A DNA stretch of 64,000 bases from assembly GCF_009720735.1 (NCBI RefSeq), contig NZ_WNKU01000007.1, positions 62,001-126,000 on the forward strand. The letters are read 5' to 3'. Below the pieces are notes generated by a model that was not told the DNA's origin, made no database searches, and saw nothing but the letters and a program-made list of their open reading frames with translations. Source of the DNA: Heliobacterium mobile. Lineage in GTDB: Bacteria > Bacillota > Desulfitobacteriia > Heliobacteriales > Heliobacteriaceae. Shown in pieces: positions 1-8,665 of the stretch. Made by a program: the position numbers and the translations under genes. The first letter of the stretch is position 1; every line of letters begins with the position of its first letter.

Positions 1-84
1 GCTGCCGGCAAAAATGGGATGCTCCACATTCGCATTGGAAAAAAACCGGAAGAGAAGCCCCGCATCATCAAAATAAACAGTTAA
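1..84 (+). CDS. Hsp20-family small heat-shock protein, C-terminal end (partial)
   Basis: Only the last 27 residues are in the window; the reading frame is open from base 1 to the TAA at 82-84. The tail contains NGML, matching the G-x-L of the alpha-crystallin domain, then a basic linker KKPEEKP and a final I-x-I type motif (IIKIN), the usual C-terminal anchor of small heat-shock proteins, which are ATP-independent holdase chaperones. The match rests on this short tail, so the family call is likely but not certain. A strong terminator follows at once. Confidence 0.6.
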   Translation, partial: AAGKNGMLHIRIGKKPEEKPRIIKINS

Positions 85-114
85 AATCGCCCTGAGATAA
101 AGGGCGATTTTTTT
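83..114 (+). terminator. Rho-independent terminator
   Basis: Perfect 11-bp stem (83-93 with 101-111), 7-nt loop, run of seven T from 108. It ends the Hsp20-like gene. Confidence 0.9.
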
Positions 115-154
115 GTTCAAAGGGTTCTATTGTAAACTGATTTTTTTCATATGG

Positions 155-219
155 TTGACAGAAGGCGTCCTTCTAGATACAGTTATTTTGTCAACTACAT
201 AATTCAGAATGGTTTACAA
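155..219 (+). promoter_or_regulatory. bioY promoter with BirA-type operator
   Basis: TTGACA at 155-160 and TACAGT at 178-183 are spaced 17 nt, a sigma-A type promoter. Just downstream TTGTCAAC (188-195) and GTTTACAA (212-219) form an inverted repeat with a 16-nt spacer, matching the TTGTnAAC-N14-16-GTTnACAA operator known for the biotin repressor BirA. It covers the expected transcription start and the region before the RBS, so biotin-loaded BirA should block bioY-bioD. An extra half-site TTGTAAAC lies at 130-137. Regulation is inferred. Confidence 0.7.
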
Positions 220-241
220 TAAAGGAGGTTGTTTGATCGAC

Positions 242-814
242 ATGTCCAATCTGACTCCCCGGGACATGAGTCTGGTGGCTCTTTTTGCGGCGTTGACCGC
301 TGTCGGTGCTTTTATCAAAGTCCCTGTTCCTTTCGTACCCTTTACTTTGCAGTATCTCTTTGTAGCCATGGCCGGTATCTTGCTGGGCTCGCGGTTGGGA
401 CTGACCAGCCAAATCCTCTACATCGCGATTGGTCTTTTAGGAGTGCCTGTCTTTGCTGAGGGCGGAGGACCGGCTTATGTGCTGAAACCTACCTTCGGCT
501 ATCTGATCGGCTTTGCCCTAGGGGCCTATGTGATCGGCCTGTTGTCAGAGCGGCTGGCGGAAGCCCAAAAGGGCCGTCTGTTTCTCTCCGTTTTGGCCGG
601 CCTCGCTGTCATCTACGGAATGGGTGCGCTGTACTTGTATGGAATCATGAATTATGTCACTAACTCTCCCATATCGGTAGCGAATACAGTGCTCTATGGA
701 ATCCTGCTGCCCCTGCCCGGGGACATTTTCCTGAGTGGAGTCGCCGCCTTCCTGGGACTGAAAGTGTGGCTGTTCCGTCGCACCGCCGAAGGGGTACAAG
801 AGGCTTCGCAATAA
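242..814 (+). CDS. bioY: biotin transporter BioY (ECF S component)
   Basis: A 190-aa, very hydrophobic protein with about six membrane segments and the BioY N-terminal pattern RDMSLVALFAALTAVGAFI followed by the conserved P-V-P-F-V-P-F-T-L-Q segment. BioY is the membrane substrate-binding subunit of the biotin ECF transporter; it works alone or with shared EcfA/EcfT, which are not in the window. The ATG at 242 lies 13 nt after AAAGGAGG (221-228); an in-frame TTG at 233 is better spaced and would add three residues. It is followed 14 nt later by bioD and shares the BirA operator upstream. Confidence 0.9.
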   Translation: MSNLTPRDMSLVALFAALTAVGAFIKVPVPFVPFTLQYLFVAMAGILLGSRLGLTSQILYIAIGLLGVPVFAEGGGPAYVLKPTFGYLIGFALGAYVIGLLSERLAEAQKGRLFLSVLAGLAVIYGMGALYLYGIMNYVTNSPISVANTVLYGILLPLPGDIFLSGVAAFLGLKVWLFRRTAEGVQEASQ

Positions 815-828
815 GGGGAGAGATAAGA

Positions 829-1563
829 GTGGCGACAGGAATCTTCATCACCGGTACTGATACAGGTGTCGGCAAAACGGTAGTAACGGCAGCGTTGACG
901 AAGGTCTTCAACGATGGAGGCATATCGACGGTGCCCTGTAAACCGATTCAAACAGGGGCAGCGAAAGTCAAGGGAGATTGGTATCGGGAAGATGTAGCCG
1001 TCTACAGACAATTTGTCTCCCTTCCATGGACCGATGCCGAATTATGTCCCCTTTGCTACGAGCATCCTCTCGCACCGGCCCAGGCTGCTGAACTCGAGGA
1101 GCGGCCTGTCGATCTGGCAGAAGTTCATCGAGCATACCGGCAATTGGCTAAAAGGCACCCCTTAGTGTTGGTGGAAGGCGCTGGTGGCTTAGCCGTCCCT
1201 GTCTCTGGACCCGAGTTTACCATGGCTGATTTGGCCCTCCAGTTGCAGATTCCGGCGATCATCGTGGCTCGAGCGGGGTCGGGAACGATCAATCATACCG
1301 TACTGACCGTTCGCTATGCTCAGGAAAAAGGTTTGCCTGTTCTCGGCATCATCTTCAATGAAGTATCGGAAACTCCCTCCCTAGCGGAGGCGACAAGCCC
1401 GGCCGTGATTGCCCGTATGACCGGCTTGCCCATCTTGGCCTGCCTGAGGCGCATCGATGGTTCAATAGAACTTGCAGAGAACAGGGAATCCCTTTGCCGT
1501 GAGTTGGCTGAGCAAATGAACCTTTTAAAGTTGATGAAGGAAGCAAAACAGTGGCAAAGGTAA
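829..1563 (+). CDS. bioD: dethiobiotin synthetase BioD
   Basis: 244 aa. Catalyses ATP-dependent carboxylation and ring closure of 7,8-diaminononanoate to dethiobiotin in the cytoplasm. Residues 5-17 carry the BioD P-loop FITGTDTGVGKT, followed by KPIQTGA (substrate lysine) and VEGAGGLAVP, all characteristic. The GTG start at 829 has GGGGAG eight bases upstream; a longer reading frame from 766 would overlap bioY and lacks an RBS. It lies in the BirA-controlled unit with bioY, so the cell couples uptake with one late synthesis step; bioA, bioB and bioF are not in the window. Confidence 0.93.
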   Translation: MATGIFITGTDTGVGKTVVTAALTKVFNDGGISTVPCKPIQTGAAKVKGDWYREDVAVYRQFVSLPWTDAELCPLCYEHPLAPAQAAELEERPVDLAEVHRAYRQLAKRHPLVLVEGAGGLAVPVSGPEFTMADLALQLQIPAIIVARAGSGTINHTVLTVRYAQEKGLPVLGIIFNEVSETPSLAEATSPAVIARMTGLPILACLRRIDGSIELAENRESLCRELAEQMNLLKLMKEAKQWQR

Positions 1564-1670
1564 CAACTGTTTGCATACAACTTTCAGAGCATTACGATGA
1601 CTAGCGGGCAATGTACGATAAAGGAAGTTCCCGTCCTGAAGAAATCGATACAGACTCTAGGTAGGAAACT

Positions 1671-1710
1671 AAAAAAAGGCCGACCCCGTTCTTTTGGGGG
1701 TCGGCCCTTT
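1671..1710. terminator. Bidirectional terminator between bioD and the chemoreceptor gene
   Basis: 10-bp stem GGCCGACCCC (1678-1687) with GGGGTCGGCC (1697-1706). Seven A before it give a T run for minus-strand transcripts; TTT follows on the plus strand. It serves mainly the minus-strand gene ending at 1732. Confidence 0.8.
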
Positions 1711-1731
1711 AAGTTACCTGGCAAATCAATG

Positions 1732-2790
1732 TTACATATGCACTTTTGATTGCAGCGATTCGGTAAGAATCCGTAGATTTGAAAAATCCTTTTCCAACTC
1801 AGTGATTTTGTTGAAAATAACTCCCATAAAGTCGGAGTGCTTTTCAATAATGCCGCCTGTTTGGTTTACGCCTGTCTCTATCTCCTGCATCCCTTGACGA
1901 ATGCTCTTTAATATCAACTCAATCTTCCGGGCCGATTCCACGCTGACCCCGGCGAGTTTTCGCACTTCCTCGGCGACGACAGAAAAGCCGCGGCCATGCT
2001 CCCCGGCGCGGGCGGCTTCGATGGCGGCATTCAATCCGAGTAAGTTGGTTTGATTCGCCACGTTCCGAATAAAACCGAGAATTTGGTCCGTTTCCAAGAC
2101 CTTGTTCTTGGAGTCGACCGATGTAGAGAGCAATCCTTTCGACGTGGTTAGGAGATTGTCCATCTGGTCGGCTACGCTTTGAACATTTTCAGAGAGGCTC
2201 AGCATATTCTGGTGCATGTTTTTCGAGAGCTCGTCTAATTGACGGGCACTAGACATCGTCTGTAAACGCTGATAGCCGATTCTCGACAAGGCATTGGCCA
2301 CAATATAAAGAAGCTCTGCCGCAGCTCGGATGCTTTCTTCAGGAACGATGCGCACTTTTGCAAGAGCCTTTATATACTCGTCGGGGTTAATTCCCAATTC
2401 ACGAGCCAACTGGCGAAGCTTTTGTTCATCGGGGCGTACCGGCAGTACCTGGCCGCCCAGCATTGCACCGAGCTGTTTGCCTCCCACCACGATAGGTGCT
2501 GCAAAATCCATAAGTCCACCGTGACAATAATAGATCGCCGGTTTTCCGCTCTGGGCGGCTTCTCGTCCGCCTTTGAGATCGCACTCGTTGCAGCGACGAA
2601 GCCCTTCCGGAGTTTTTCGAGTAAGATTCATGCAAAAATCAGTGAAGTTACTCGGACGGGTGATGGGACCTTGCAGATCGACCGTAATGCTAGCCATCCC
2701 TGTGGCCGCAGAAAAAGAGTCTTGAAAGCGCTGCAGCAAATCAATATCGATGAGATCTTTAAGGCCATAGTTTTCTAATACCAAATCCAT
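1732..2790 (-). CDS. soluble PocR-domain methyl-accepting chemotaxis-type receptor
   Basis: 352 aa with no membrane segment. Residues about 10-175 match a PocR ligand-binding domain, with cysteines in CMNLTRK, CNEC and YYCHGG that could hold a metal or cofactor. Residues about 200-350 match the MCP signalling hairpin, including [18 protein letters not shown] and [10 protein letters not shown]. This implies a cytoplasmic sensor feeding CheA/CheW. Known PocR domains sense small diols or hydrocarbon derivatives; the ligand here is unknown. AGGAG lies 7 nt before the ATG. It is transcribed alone, divergently from the gene at 3012. Other chemotaxis genes are absent except cheW at 16162. Confidence 0.8.
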   Translation of the reverse strand: MDLVLENYGLKDLIDIDLLQRFQDSFSAATGMASITVDLQGPITRPSNFTDFCMNLTRKTPEGLRRCNECDLKGGREAAQSGKPAIYYCHGGLMDFAAPIVVGGKQLGAMLGGQVLPVRPDEQKLRQLARELGINPDEYIKALAKVRIVPEESIRAAAELLYIVANALSRIGYQRLQTMSSARQLDELSKNMHQNMLSLSENVQSVADQMDNLLTTSKGLLSTSVDSKNKVLETDQILGFIRNVANQTNLLGLNAAIEAARAGEHGRGFSVVAEEVRKLAGVSVESARKIELILKSIRQGMQEIETGVNQTGGIIEKHSDFMGVIFNKITELEKDFSNLRILTESLQSKVHM

Positions 2791-3011
2791 AGTAACACTC
2801 CTGCTAATAAAATCAGCAACTTTAAAATTGCGATTACAATCACTTGCTCAATATTTCGACGATAGTCTTGCGAATCCTTCCATCGCTAGTGCTTTTTCTT
2901 CACGAATAGGAAAAGACAAGAGGTAACGATGGAAAATTGGATAGAAATATGCTGAAAAGAGAATAATCTTTAATAAGTCTATAACCTGGTTTGGCCGGAA
3001 AGGAAAAAACG

Positions 3012-3863
3012 ATGGATAGACGAAAAAAGATGGTCGCCGCCGTTGCAACAATTCTATTGCTGTCGGGATTGATCGCACTGACACCGCTGCGGCAAGCGAC
3101 AGCCGATTTTCTCTCCCGCTTCCGGGTGCAGCGGATGGAAACGGTAAAAATCACACCGGAACAATTGCAGCAGATGGGTCAAGCGATCCAATCACAGACT
3201 GGAGAAATCAATTTACAGCAGTTTGGGAAAGCCGATATCATTCAGAAACCGGAACAGAAAAAAGTATCGCTCGCCGAGGCGCGCAACCAACTCCCATTTA
3301 GCATCCGCCAACCGACTTATTTACCGCCAGACACGGGCTTAACTGAACCTGTCCAAATGCATCAGGAGGGGACGGCAGAGTTTCAATTGAACGTTCCGCA
3401 GGTGAACCAACTGCTGCAAAGTCTGGGAGCAAAGACATTGTTGCCGGAAGACGTATCAGGGAAAGTCTTTCGCATTCGCATACCATCAGGCCTGCGAATG
3501 GAATATATACAGCCGGACGGACAAAAAGTCTTTGCCCTTAACCAATTTGACAGCCCGGAGGTGACCGTTCCAGAGGGAGTCGATGCCGATGCACTCCGGT
3601 CGGCTCTGCTCGATTTACCCATCTTACCGACAGAACTTCGTACCCAACTGTCTGCCATCGGTGACTGGAAAAACACGATGGTCGTGCCTTACGCCGAAGA
3701 CCGTATGGAAAAAGTGACCATCAACGGTGTGGAAGGCCTTTACGCACAAAACCTCCATATGGGACGGAGTTTTCTCTTCTGGGTGGACAAGGGGATTCTC
3801 TATCAAATCGACGGCTCCTTAGATAAAGCGGGAGCTCTTAAAGTGGCTCAATCACTCAAATAA
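3012..3863 (+). CDS. membrane-anchored DUF4367-like protein
   Basis: 283 aa. A basic start (MDRRKK) and one hydrophobic segment at about residues 7-27 anchor a large extracytoplasmic part. Residues about 80-105 (SLAEARNQLPFSIRQPTYLP) match the opening of DUF4367, found in anti-sigma-linked and lipoprotein-like proteins of Firmicutes. The ATG at 3012 follows AAAGGAAAAAACG. It lies just ahead of an ABC ATPase and permease (3900, 4966), so it may be an accessory or sensor subunit of that exporter; this is inferred from order only. No lipobox is visible. Confidence 0.6.
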   Translation: MDRRKKMVAAVATILLLSGLIALTPLRQATADFLSRFRVQRMETVKITPEQLQQMGQAIQSQTGEINLQQFGKADIIQKPEQKKVSLAEARNQLPFSIRQPTYLPPDTGLTEPVQMHQEGTAEFQLNVPQVNQLLQSLGAKTLLPEDVSGKVFRIRIPSGLRMEYIQPDGQKVFALNQFDSPEVTVPEGVDADALRSALLDLPILPTELRTQLSAIGDWKNTMVVPYAEDRMEKVTINGVEGLYAQNLHMGRSFLFWVDKGILYQIDGSLDKAGALKVAQSLK

Positions 3864-3899
3864 ACAGGAAATTGGAGAATCAGAATGTGGTGACCTTTT

Positions 3900-4889
3900 T
3901 TGCTGGCTATCGAGACAGAAAAATTGACCAAAACCTATTCCGGCCGCGGCGGCTGCCGGGATATCTCCTTGGCTGTACCCCAGGGCACTGTTTTCGGTTT
4001 GCTCGGACCCAACGGCGCGGGCAAAAGTACCTTGGTCAAGATGCTTGTGGGATTGCTTCACGCTACTTCCGGCCAGGGATGCATTCTCGGACGACCTTTC
4101 ACCGATTTGTCTGTTCGACGGAAAGTCGGCTTTCTTCCGGAAAACTTTCGCTACCATGACTGGTTGACCGGAGAAGATTTACTTCGCTTTCATGGTGCCC
4201 TGTTCGGACTATCGTCGGCGGAAGTTCGCGCCCGTATTCCGGTAGTCTTAGGCCAAGTGGGCATGACAGAACAGGCCTCTCAACGGGTCGGAAGGTATAG
4301 CAAGGGGATGCAGCAGCGCATCGGTCTGGCTGTCGCTCTTTTGCCCGATCCGGAATTGCTCTTTCTCGATGAACCGACGTCTGCCCTCGATCCTATTGGC
4401 CGCAAAGAAGTACGGGAACTGCTGGAGCGCTTGAAAGGGCAGGGGAAAACGGTTTTTCTCAACAGCCACTTGCTCAGTGAATTGGAGACCCTCTGCGACC
4501 AGATCGCTATCATCAAGCAAGGTCGCCTCGTCTACCAAGGCGATTGGCGTGAATTGGCTCGGCACTCGTACCAAACGAGAGTGGTTGTCGGGGATGTGAT
4601 ACCATCCCAACTTACGGGTGCCGGGGAGGCGGGATTTCAACTGCTGTCTCAGCGGCGATTAGGCCTGGGGAGCGGTTTGGAGGCTGCAGCAAGGAGTGAA
4701 GGTGGGTCTGCGACCGACCGGTTACGGCATGAACTATTGTTTCACATCCCAGAACAATATTTTATTCCTAAGCTCGTTCAATCCTTGGTCGCTTCTGGAA
4801 TCGACATCTTCGAAGTGACTCCGCAAGAGGATTCGCTGGAGAAGCTGTTTCTTCAGCTTGTCACGCAAGAGGAGGGTCCTTCGCAGTAA
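3900..4889 (+). CDS. ABC transporter ATP-binding protein
   Basis: 329 aa. Walker A GPNGAGKST (about residues 38-46), signature YSKGMQQRIGLAVALL and Walker B LLFLDEPTSALD are intact, followed by the H-loop in NSHLLSELE. The layout is that of ABC-2 type exporters of the NosF/CcmA group, with a C-terminal extension of about 110 residues. TTG at 3900 is the only start after an in-frame stop at 3891; GGTGA six bases upstream acts as RBS. It pairs with the permease at 4966. Substrate unknown. Confidence 0.85.
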   Translation: MLAIETEKLTKTYSGRGGCRDISLAVPQGTVFGLLGPNGAGKSTLVKMLVGLLHATSGQGCILGRPFTDLSVRRKVGFLPENFRYHDWLTGEDLLRFHGALFGLSSAEVRARIPVVLGQVGMTEQASQRVGRYSKGMQQRIGLAVALLPDPELLFLDEPTSALDPIGRKEVRELLERLKGQGKTVFLNSHLLSELETLCDQIAIIKQGRLVYQGDWRELARHSYQTRVVVGDVIPSQLTGAGEAGFQLLSQRRLGLGSGLEAAARSEGGSATDRLRHELLFHIPEQYFIPKLVQSLVASGIDIFEVTPQEDSLEKLFLQLVTQEEGPSQ

Positions 4890-4965
4890 CTACATGGGAT
4901 GTTTTCACCTTCAAGCATAATCGCTTGTTCGTTAATTTAGGATAGTTTCGAAAGAGGGAGCCTCT

Positions 4966-5826
4966 TTGTTTATCTTGGCACGCTTGACCTTTGCCGAAGC
5001 CGCCCGCAAGCGGATCTTCCTCGTCATCCTTTTCTTGTCCCTGGCTTTTTTTCTTCTTTACGGAATCGCCCTTGATTTTGCTTCCCAGGAACTGATGCGG
5101 CTAAACGCTTTACGAGGCCGTCAGCCAGTCATTCAACAGATTGTGGGAAATCAATTGTTAGGATCGGGCATGTATTTCGCCTCTTTCCTGCTGGCCTTGC
5201 TAGCACTCCTGGCCAGTGTCGGAGCTGTCGCCTCGGAGATCGAAAACGGTTTGCTTCATGCGATTGTTTCGAAACCGATTCCTCGTTCATCGATCATCCT
5301 CGGCAAATTTCTCGGCTATGGTTCTATGTTGATCAGCCTAGGCCTGCTGTTGTTCGCCGGTATCGTGGCTTTGAATCGGCTGTACAACCCTCAAATACTG
5401 AGTCTCCTCACACCGGTTCATCTCGTCTATGGGGCATTGATCTTTATCCTCCAGCCGCTGGTGTTGCTCGGTCTGTCTGTGGTCTTTGGAGCGGCGCTGC
5501 GAACCCTTACCGCCGGGGTCATCGTGACGGTCCTGTACGTGTTGGGAACGGTCGGTGGTTTTTTAGAGCAGGTCGGTGGTTTGGTACAGAAACCGTCTTT
5601 AGTCAATCTGGGGATTGCCATCAGTTTGCTCATCCCTAGCGATGCCTTGTTTCGAAAACTGATGACGGTCCTTACCGTCGCTCAGGAAAATCCTCTCGCC
5701 TCTTTGTCATTAGGGCCTTTTGGCGTCGCTGTACCGCCTAGCAACTTGATGATCATCTATACACTGTTATACTTGATGGCATGCGTAGGACTGGCGCTGT
5801 ACAACTTTCATAAAAAGGATTTGTAA
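4966..5826 (+). CDS. ABC-2 type permease
   Basis: 286 aa with about six hydrophobic segments; the loop VASEIENGLLHAIVSKPIPRS is typical of NosY-like ABC-2 permeases. It forms the membrane part for the ATPase ending 76 bp upstream. The TTG start is preceded by AGAGGGAG five bases away. The intervening 76 bp hold no clear terminator, so co-transcription is likely. Confidence 0.85.
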   Translation: MFILARLTFAEAARKRIFLVILFLSLAFFLLYGIALDFASQELMRLNALRGRQPVIQQIVGNQLLGSGMYFASFLLALLALLASVGAVASEIENGLLHAIVSKPIPRSSIILGKFLGYGSMLISLGLLLFAGIVALNRLYNPQILSLLTPVHLVYGALIFILQPLVLLGLSVVFGAALRTLTAGVIVTVLYVLGTVGGFLEQVGGLVQKPSLVNLGIAISLLIPSDALFRKLMTVLTVAQENPLASLSLGPFGVAVPPSNLMIIYTLLYLMACVGLALYNFHKKDL

Positions 5827-5975
5827 AGCGTAAACAGATGGAAGGAATGTGACGACCGATCGCGAATAAAGATAGCGTATAAAATAGCAAAGAACAAAGA
5901 ATCCTTTGCTGTTCATTCTCGTGGACCATGGAAAAACGTCTTTCACTTGCAAGAACTTCAGAATTGTTTTTCTCG

Positions 5976-5995
5976 GTCCCCGCCTCTGCGGGGAC
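5976..5995 (+). terminator. GC-rich hairpin, possible weak terminator after the ABC genes
   Basis: Perfect 8-bp stem GTCCCCGC/GCGGGGAC with a CTCT loop, followed by a pyrimidine-rich stretch without a clean T run. It lies in the spacer before the gene at 6032 and could instead be a leader hairpin for it. Confidence 0.4.
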
Positions 5996-6031
5996 TTCTC
6001 CTATCTTTCGGTAGGGAAAGAAGGTAACAGG

Positions 6032-8182
6032 GTGTCAAAGGTTATTCCGATCCAGAGGCGAACGAATCACCGGGGAGAACTGTCGAGCGAGAGATTTGTC
6101 GGCGCTTTTGCTCAGCCGGAGAACCGCTGGTTCCACTCCACCTTTAACTTCCGCGCTGCTTGGCAGGGAAAAGGCAAGATGTTACAGGTCTGCCTCGGGC
6201 AACTGAGTTTTAATCCCATGGATACGGCCTTTTTGCTCTGGCAGGATATGTCCCGGCAGGAGTGGCAGTGCGGATGCGGACAGGGGAATGAGGTACCTGT
6301 CAACTGCGAGGACATCGGCTGTGCCGTCCAGTCGATGCTGCGATACTGGAAAACGGTGGAGGGAAAAGAGTCCAGTACTGCCGATATCGTGGAACAATTC
6401 TGGCCTGATTTGGGTCGGCTGATCGACGGAGTCGGTTCGTTGGCGTCGCTGTCAGTGGAGAAGAGCCGGCGGCTTCTACATAAACTGCGTCCTTCGAAGC
6501 TGGCCGCAGAAGATATCATTTATACGTATCTTCAGGCCCGTCAAAATATCGACTTCGAATTGGAGCAAGCCCTTTGGGTCGACGGCTTAACAAAGGTGGA
6601 AGAACCTTGGTGGGTGACCCAAGAACGATACATAAAGGAAGAAGATCTACCCATTAAGGAAAGGATCGCCCCCTGGCGTTTATATGCCCGTATGCGAGGT
6701 CGCATGGATCAAAAGCCGACATTGATTCCAGGCGATGAAGATACGATGCAGCAGGTAGTCAATCACATGGTCGACGACGTCATCAATACAGCGCTCGTCG
6801 TCCCTTGGAAATCGGAAAAAGTAAAAATTCAACCCCGTATGTTGGATGCCGGCTCCTTAGATTCCGATGAACGGCGACGATACGAGGTGGAATGGTTAAA
6901 AAGCTCAGTTGTCGAAAAACCGGTGCTTTTGGATATACTCGGGCCGCCTTGGCAGCAGACGACACTCTATATCACTGTTTCCCGGCTTGGAAGGCAGTGG
7001 TGGCTTTCCCACGTCGATTGGGCAGAGCCTCAGTACTTAACGATGGTCGAAAAAGTAAATAAAGTGAAAGAACCTTTCTTTTTCCGGGTCTATGAACTAG
7101 GCAAAAACGTACAGATGGTAACGAACCGTCTCGACAGTGATCAGGAACTCTTTTGCCCGATGGTACGAATCAATGATTACTGGGAAGAACGGACACTCCT
7201 TTGGAAAAGTAGGATTGATGAAGGCCAAGACAAGCGGTGTACCTTTTATCTAATTGGCCATGAACTGGTGATGGTCTGCGATGATGACAGCAATCTGAAC
7301 ATATGGGAACGACGGCTATTTTCTCGAGCCACTGTGCCTGTACGCCGAGGGCGGTTACCCCTCTGGCTGAAGACTGCCTTTACGGAACGGATGCGAACAA
7401 TCCAGGCATCCTCTTTTGACGAGTGGAGCCGTTTATTTCGGAAAACCTTATCCTTTTTATCGATGGAGCTTTTAGAGTTGTCGAAAGAGTGGTGGCCCCG
7501 GTCTGAAGAATCTCTGGCACAACCGGAAGTCTACTGGTCGCTTGTACTTCGGGCCTGGAGCGAATGGCTCAATGATGGGGAGCCTGCAGAATTGGCGAAT
7601 GCCGTATTTTTACTCGGTCATCACTTAGGCACGTCACCGGAACAACTTCTTCACCCCCATCATTCCGCCCGGGGACTGCTGTTGGAGTTTTTGACGGTCG
7701 CTTTGCCTCCAGAACAACAACCGCCGGGATTGCGTCATGAGTTGGATTTACTCCATCCGCCCTTGGCCCGAGTCCTTAAAAAATGGTTTGAACAGCCGTT
7801 TGGACTTTACCAGATTGTCGAATGGCGATCGGAAGGCACTTGCTGGATCGTCGACCTCCTCCGAGACCGTGGACAGGAGATCGAATTACGGAGCTATTTC
7901 GAACCGCCTCAAGCAGGAAAGGGAATGGTAGCCCGGCTTCTCCCGATGGAAGGACAGCGGTATTGTCTCTTGGGTTGCTTGGAGGTCGATCCGTCTCACT
8001 TACCTCTGCTGAAAGAGCGCATGGTCAGCCTGCATCATGAACTGGAAGTCGACTGTGACGAATATCTGCCGGAGGCAAGTTGGCGCTTTCTTGGAGAAGT
8101 CTTACAAATGCTCCCGTCGAGCGGTCAATACCCGATAAAAGAGCCTCGCCTCGCGACTCGAAAAGAAGTTTGCCTGTCATAA
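6032..8182 (+). CDS. large hypothetical protein with degenerate SWIM-like zinc-finger motif
   Basis: 716 aa, soluble, rich in Trp and acidic residues. I do not recognise the full-length family. Residues about 65-95 read WQCGCGQG..NCEDIGCAV: a C-x-C pair and a later C-x-D-I-x-C, resembling a SWIM motif (CxCx(n)CxH) whose histidine is replaced. SWIM domains bind nucleic acid or protein partners and often occur in proteins linked to SNF2 helicases, but no helicase is nearby. GTG at 6032 follows AAAGAAGG; an earlier in-frame start at 5906 crosses the hairpin at 5976 and lacks an RBS. Monocistronic, ended by the terminator at 8187. Confidence 0.5.
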   Translation: MSKVIPIQRRTNHRGELSSERFVGAFAQPENRWFHSTFNFRAAWQGKGKMLQVCLGQLSFNPMDTAFLLWQDMSRQEWQCGCGQGNEVPVNCEDIGCAVQSMLRYWKTVEGKESSTADIVEQFWPDLGRLIDGVGSLASLSVEKSRRLLHKLRPSKLAAEDIIYTYLQARQNIDFELEQALWVDGLTKVEEPWWVTQERYIKEEDLPIKERIAPWRLYARMRGRMDQKPTLIPGDEDTMQQVVNHMVDDVINTALVVPWKSEKVKIQPRMLDAGSLDSDERRRYEVEWLKSSVVEKPVLLDILGPPWQQTTLYITVSRLGRQWWLSHVDWAEPQYLTMVEKVNKVKEPFFFRVYELGKNVQMVTNRLDSDQELFCPMVRINDYWEERTLLWKSRIDEGQDKRCTFYLIGHELVMVCDDDSNLNIWERRLFSRATVPVRRGRLPLWLKTAFTERMRTIQASSFDEWSRLFRKTLSFLSMELLELSKEWWPRSEESLAQPEVYWSLVLRAWSEWLNDGEPAELANAVFLLGHHLGTSPEQLLHPHHSARGLLLEFLTVALPPEQQPPGLRHELDLLHPPLARVLKKWFEQPFGLYQIVEWRSEGTCWIVDLLRDRGQEIELRSYFEPPQAGKGMVARLLPMEGQRYCLLGCLEVDPSHLPLLKERMVSLHHELEVDCDEYLPEASWRFLGEVLQMLPSSGQYPIKEPRLATRKEVCLS

Positions 8183-8186
8183 AAAA

Positions 8187-8231
8187 ACAGAGTCTCTTCT
8201 CTTCAAAAGGAGAAAGACTCTGTTTTTTTTT
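8187..8231. terminator. Bidirectional terminator
   Basis: ACAGAGTC (8187-8194) pairs with GACTCTGT (8216-8223); A7 before and T9 after. It separates the plus-strand 716-aa gene from the minus-strand DUF350 operon. Confidence 0.85.
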
Positions 8232-8245
8232 GCATCGTCAAAGGA

Positions 8246-8644
8246 TTAACTGATACAGGCTGCCACCACTAAACCGAGGGTTATGAAGATGCCCGCCACG
8301 ATCCAGGCGACGGCCATATTTCCCTTGCGAAGTTCCTCTCGGACGGGAAGTTTTGGCGTCAGCCATTCGAAGATGAGGTAACTGCCCATCATTAATAGCG
8401 ACCCGAAGATGCCCCAAACGATAGTTTCCGCTAAGGTATCATTGTGAGAAATTGCAGACCAGAGGATGATCCCGAGCCCAACCATCTGAGAAAAAAGGGT
8501 GATGCCTACGGCTGCGTTCCCTTTATGAATCTCTTCTGCGTCGTTGTATGGGGTAACCCAGAAAAAGAAACGTACCATAGCGAGCATCAGTGCCGCCGAG
8601 ACGGCGAAATAGAGCAGAGCATTCAGAAAATTTTCTATCGCCAA
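8246..8644 (-). CDS. DUF350 membrane protein (YjfL-like)
   Basis: 132 aa with four predicted membrane segments arranged as two repeats, each introduced by a similar acidic-basic turn: DAEEIHKGNAAVGI and REELRKGNMAVAW. This is the DUF350 hallmark. Function is unknown; in E. coli yjfL lies beside the ATP-grasp gene yjfC and the DUF1190 gene yjfM, the same association as here. The TTG start at 8644 has GGAGGG about 10 nt upstream. Last gene of a four-gene minus-strand operon, 21 bp after the ATP-grasp gene. Confidence 0.8.
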   Translation of the reverse strand: MAIENFLNALLYFAVSAALMLAMVRFFFWVTPYNDAEEIHKGNAAVGITLFSQMVGLGIILWSAISHNDTLAETIVWGIFGSLLMMGSYLIFEWLTPKLPVREELRKGNMAVAWIVAGIFITLGLVVAACIS

Positions 8645-8665
8645 AGGAAATATCCCTCCCTGACG

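Noticed and set aside
6112-6519. 135-aa minus-strand ORF inside the SWIM-like gene
   Set aside because: Antisense shadow without RBS; coding signal belongs to the plus strand.
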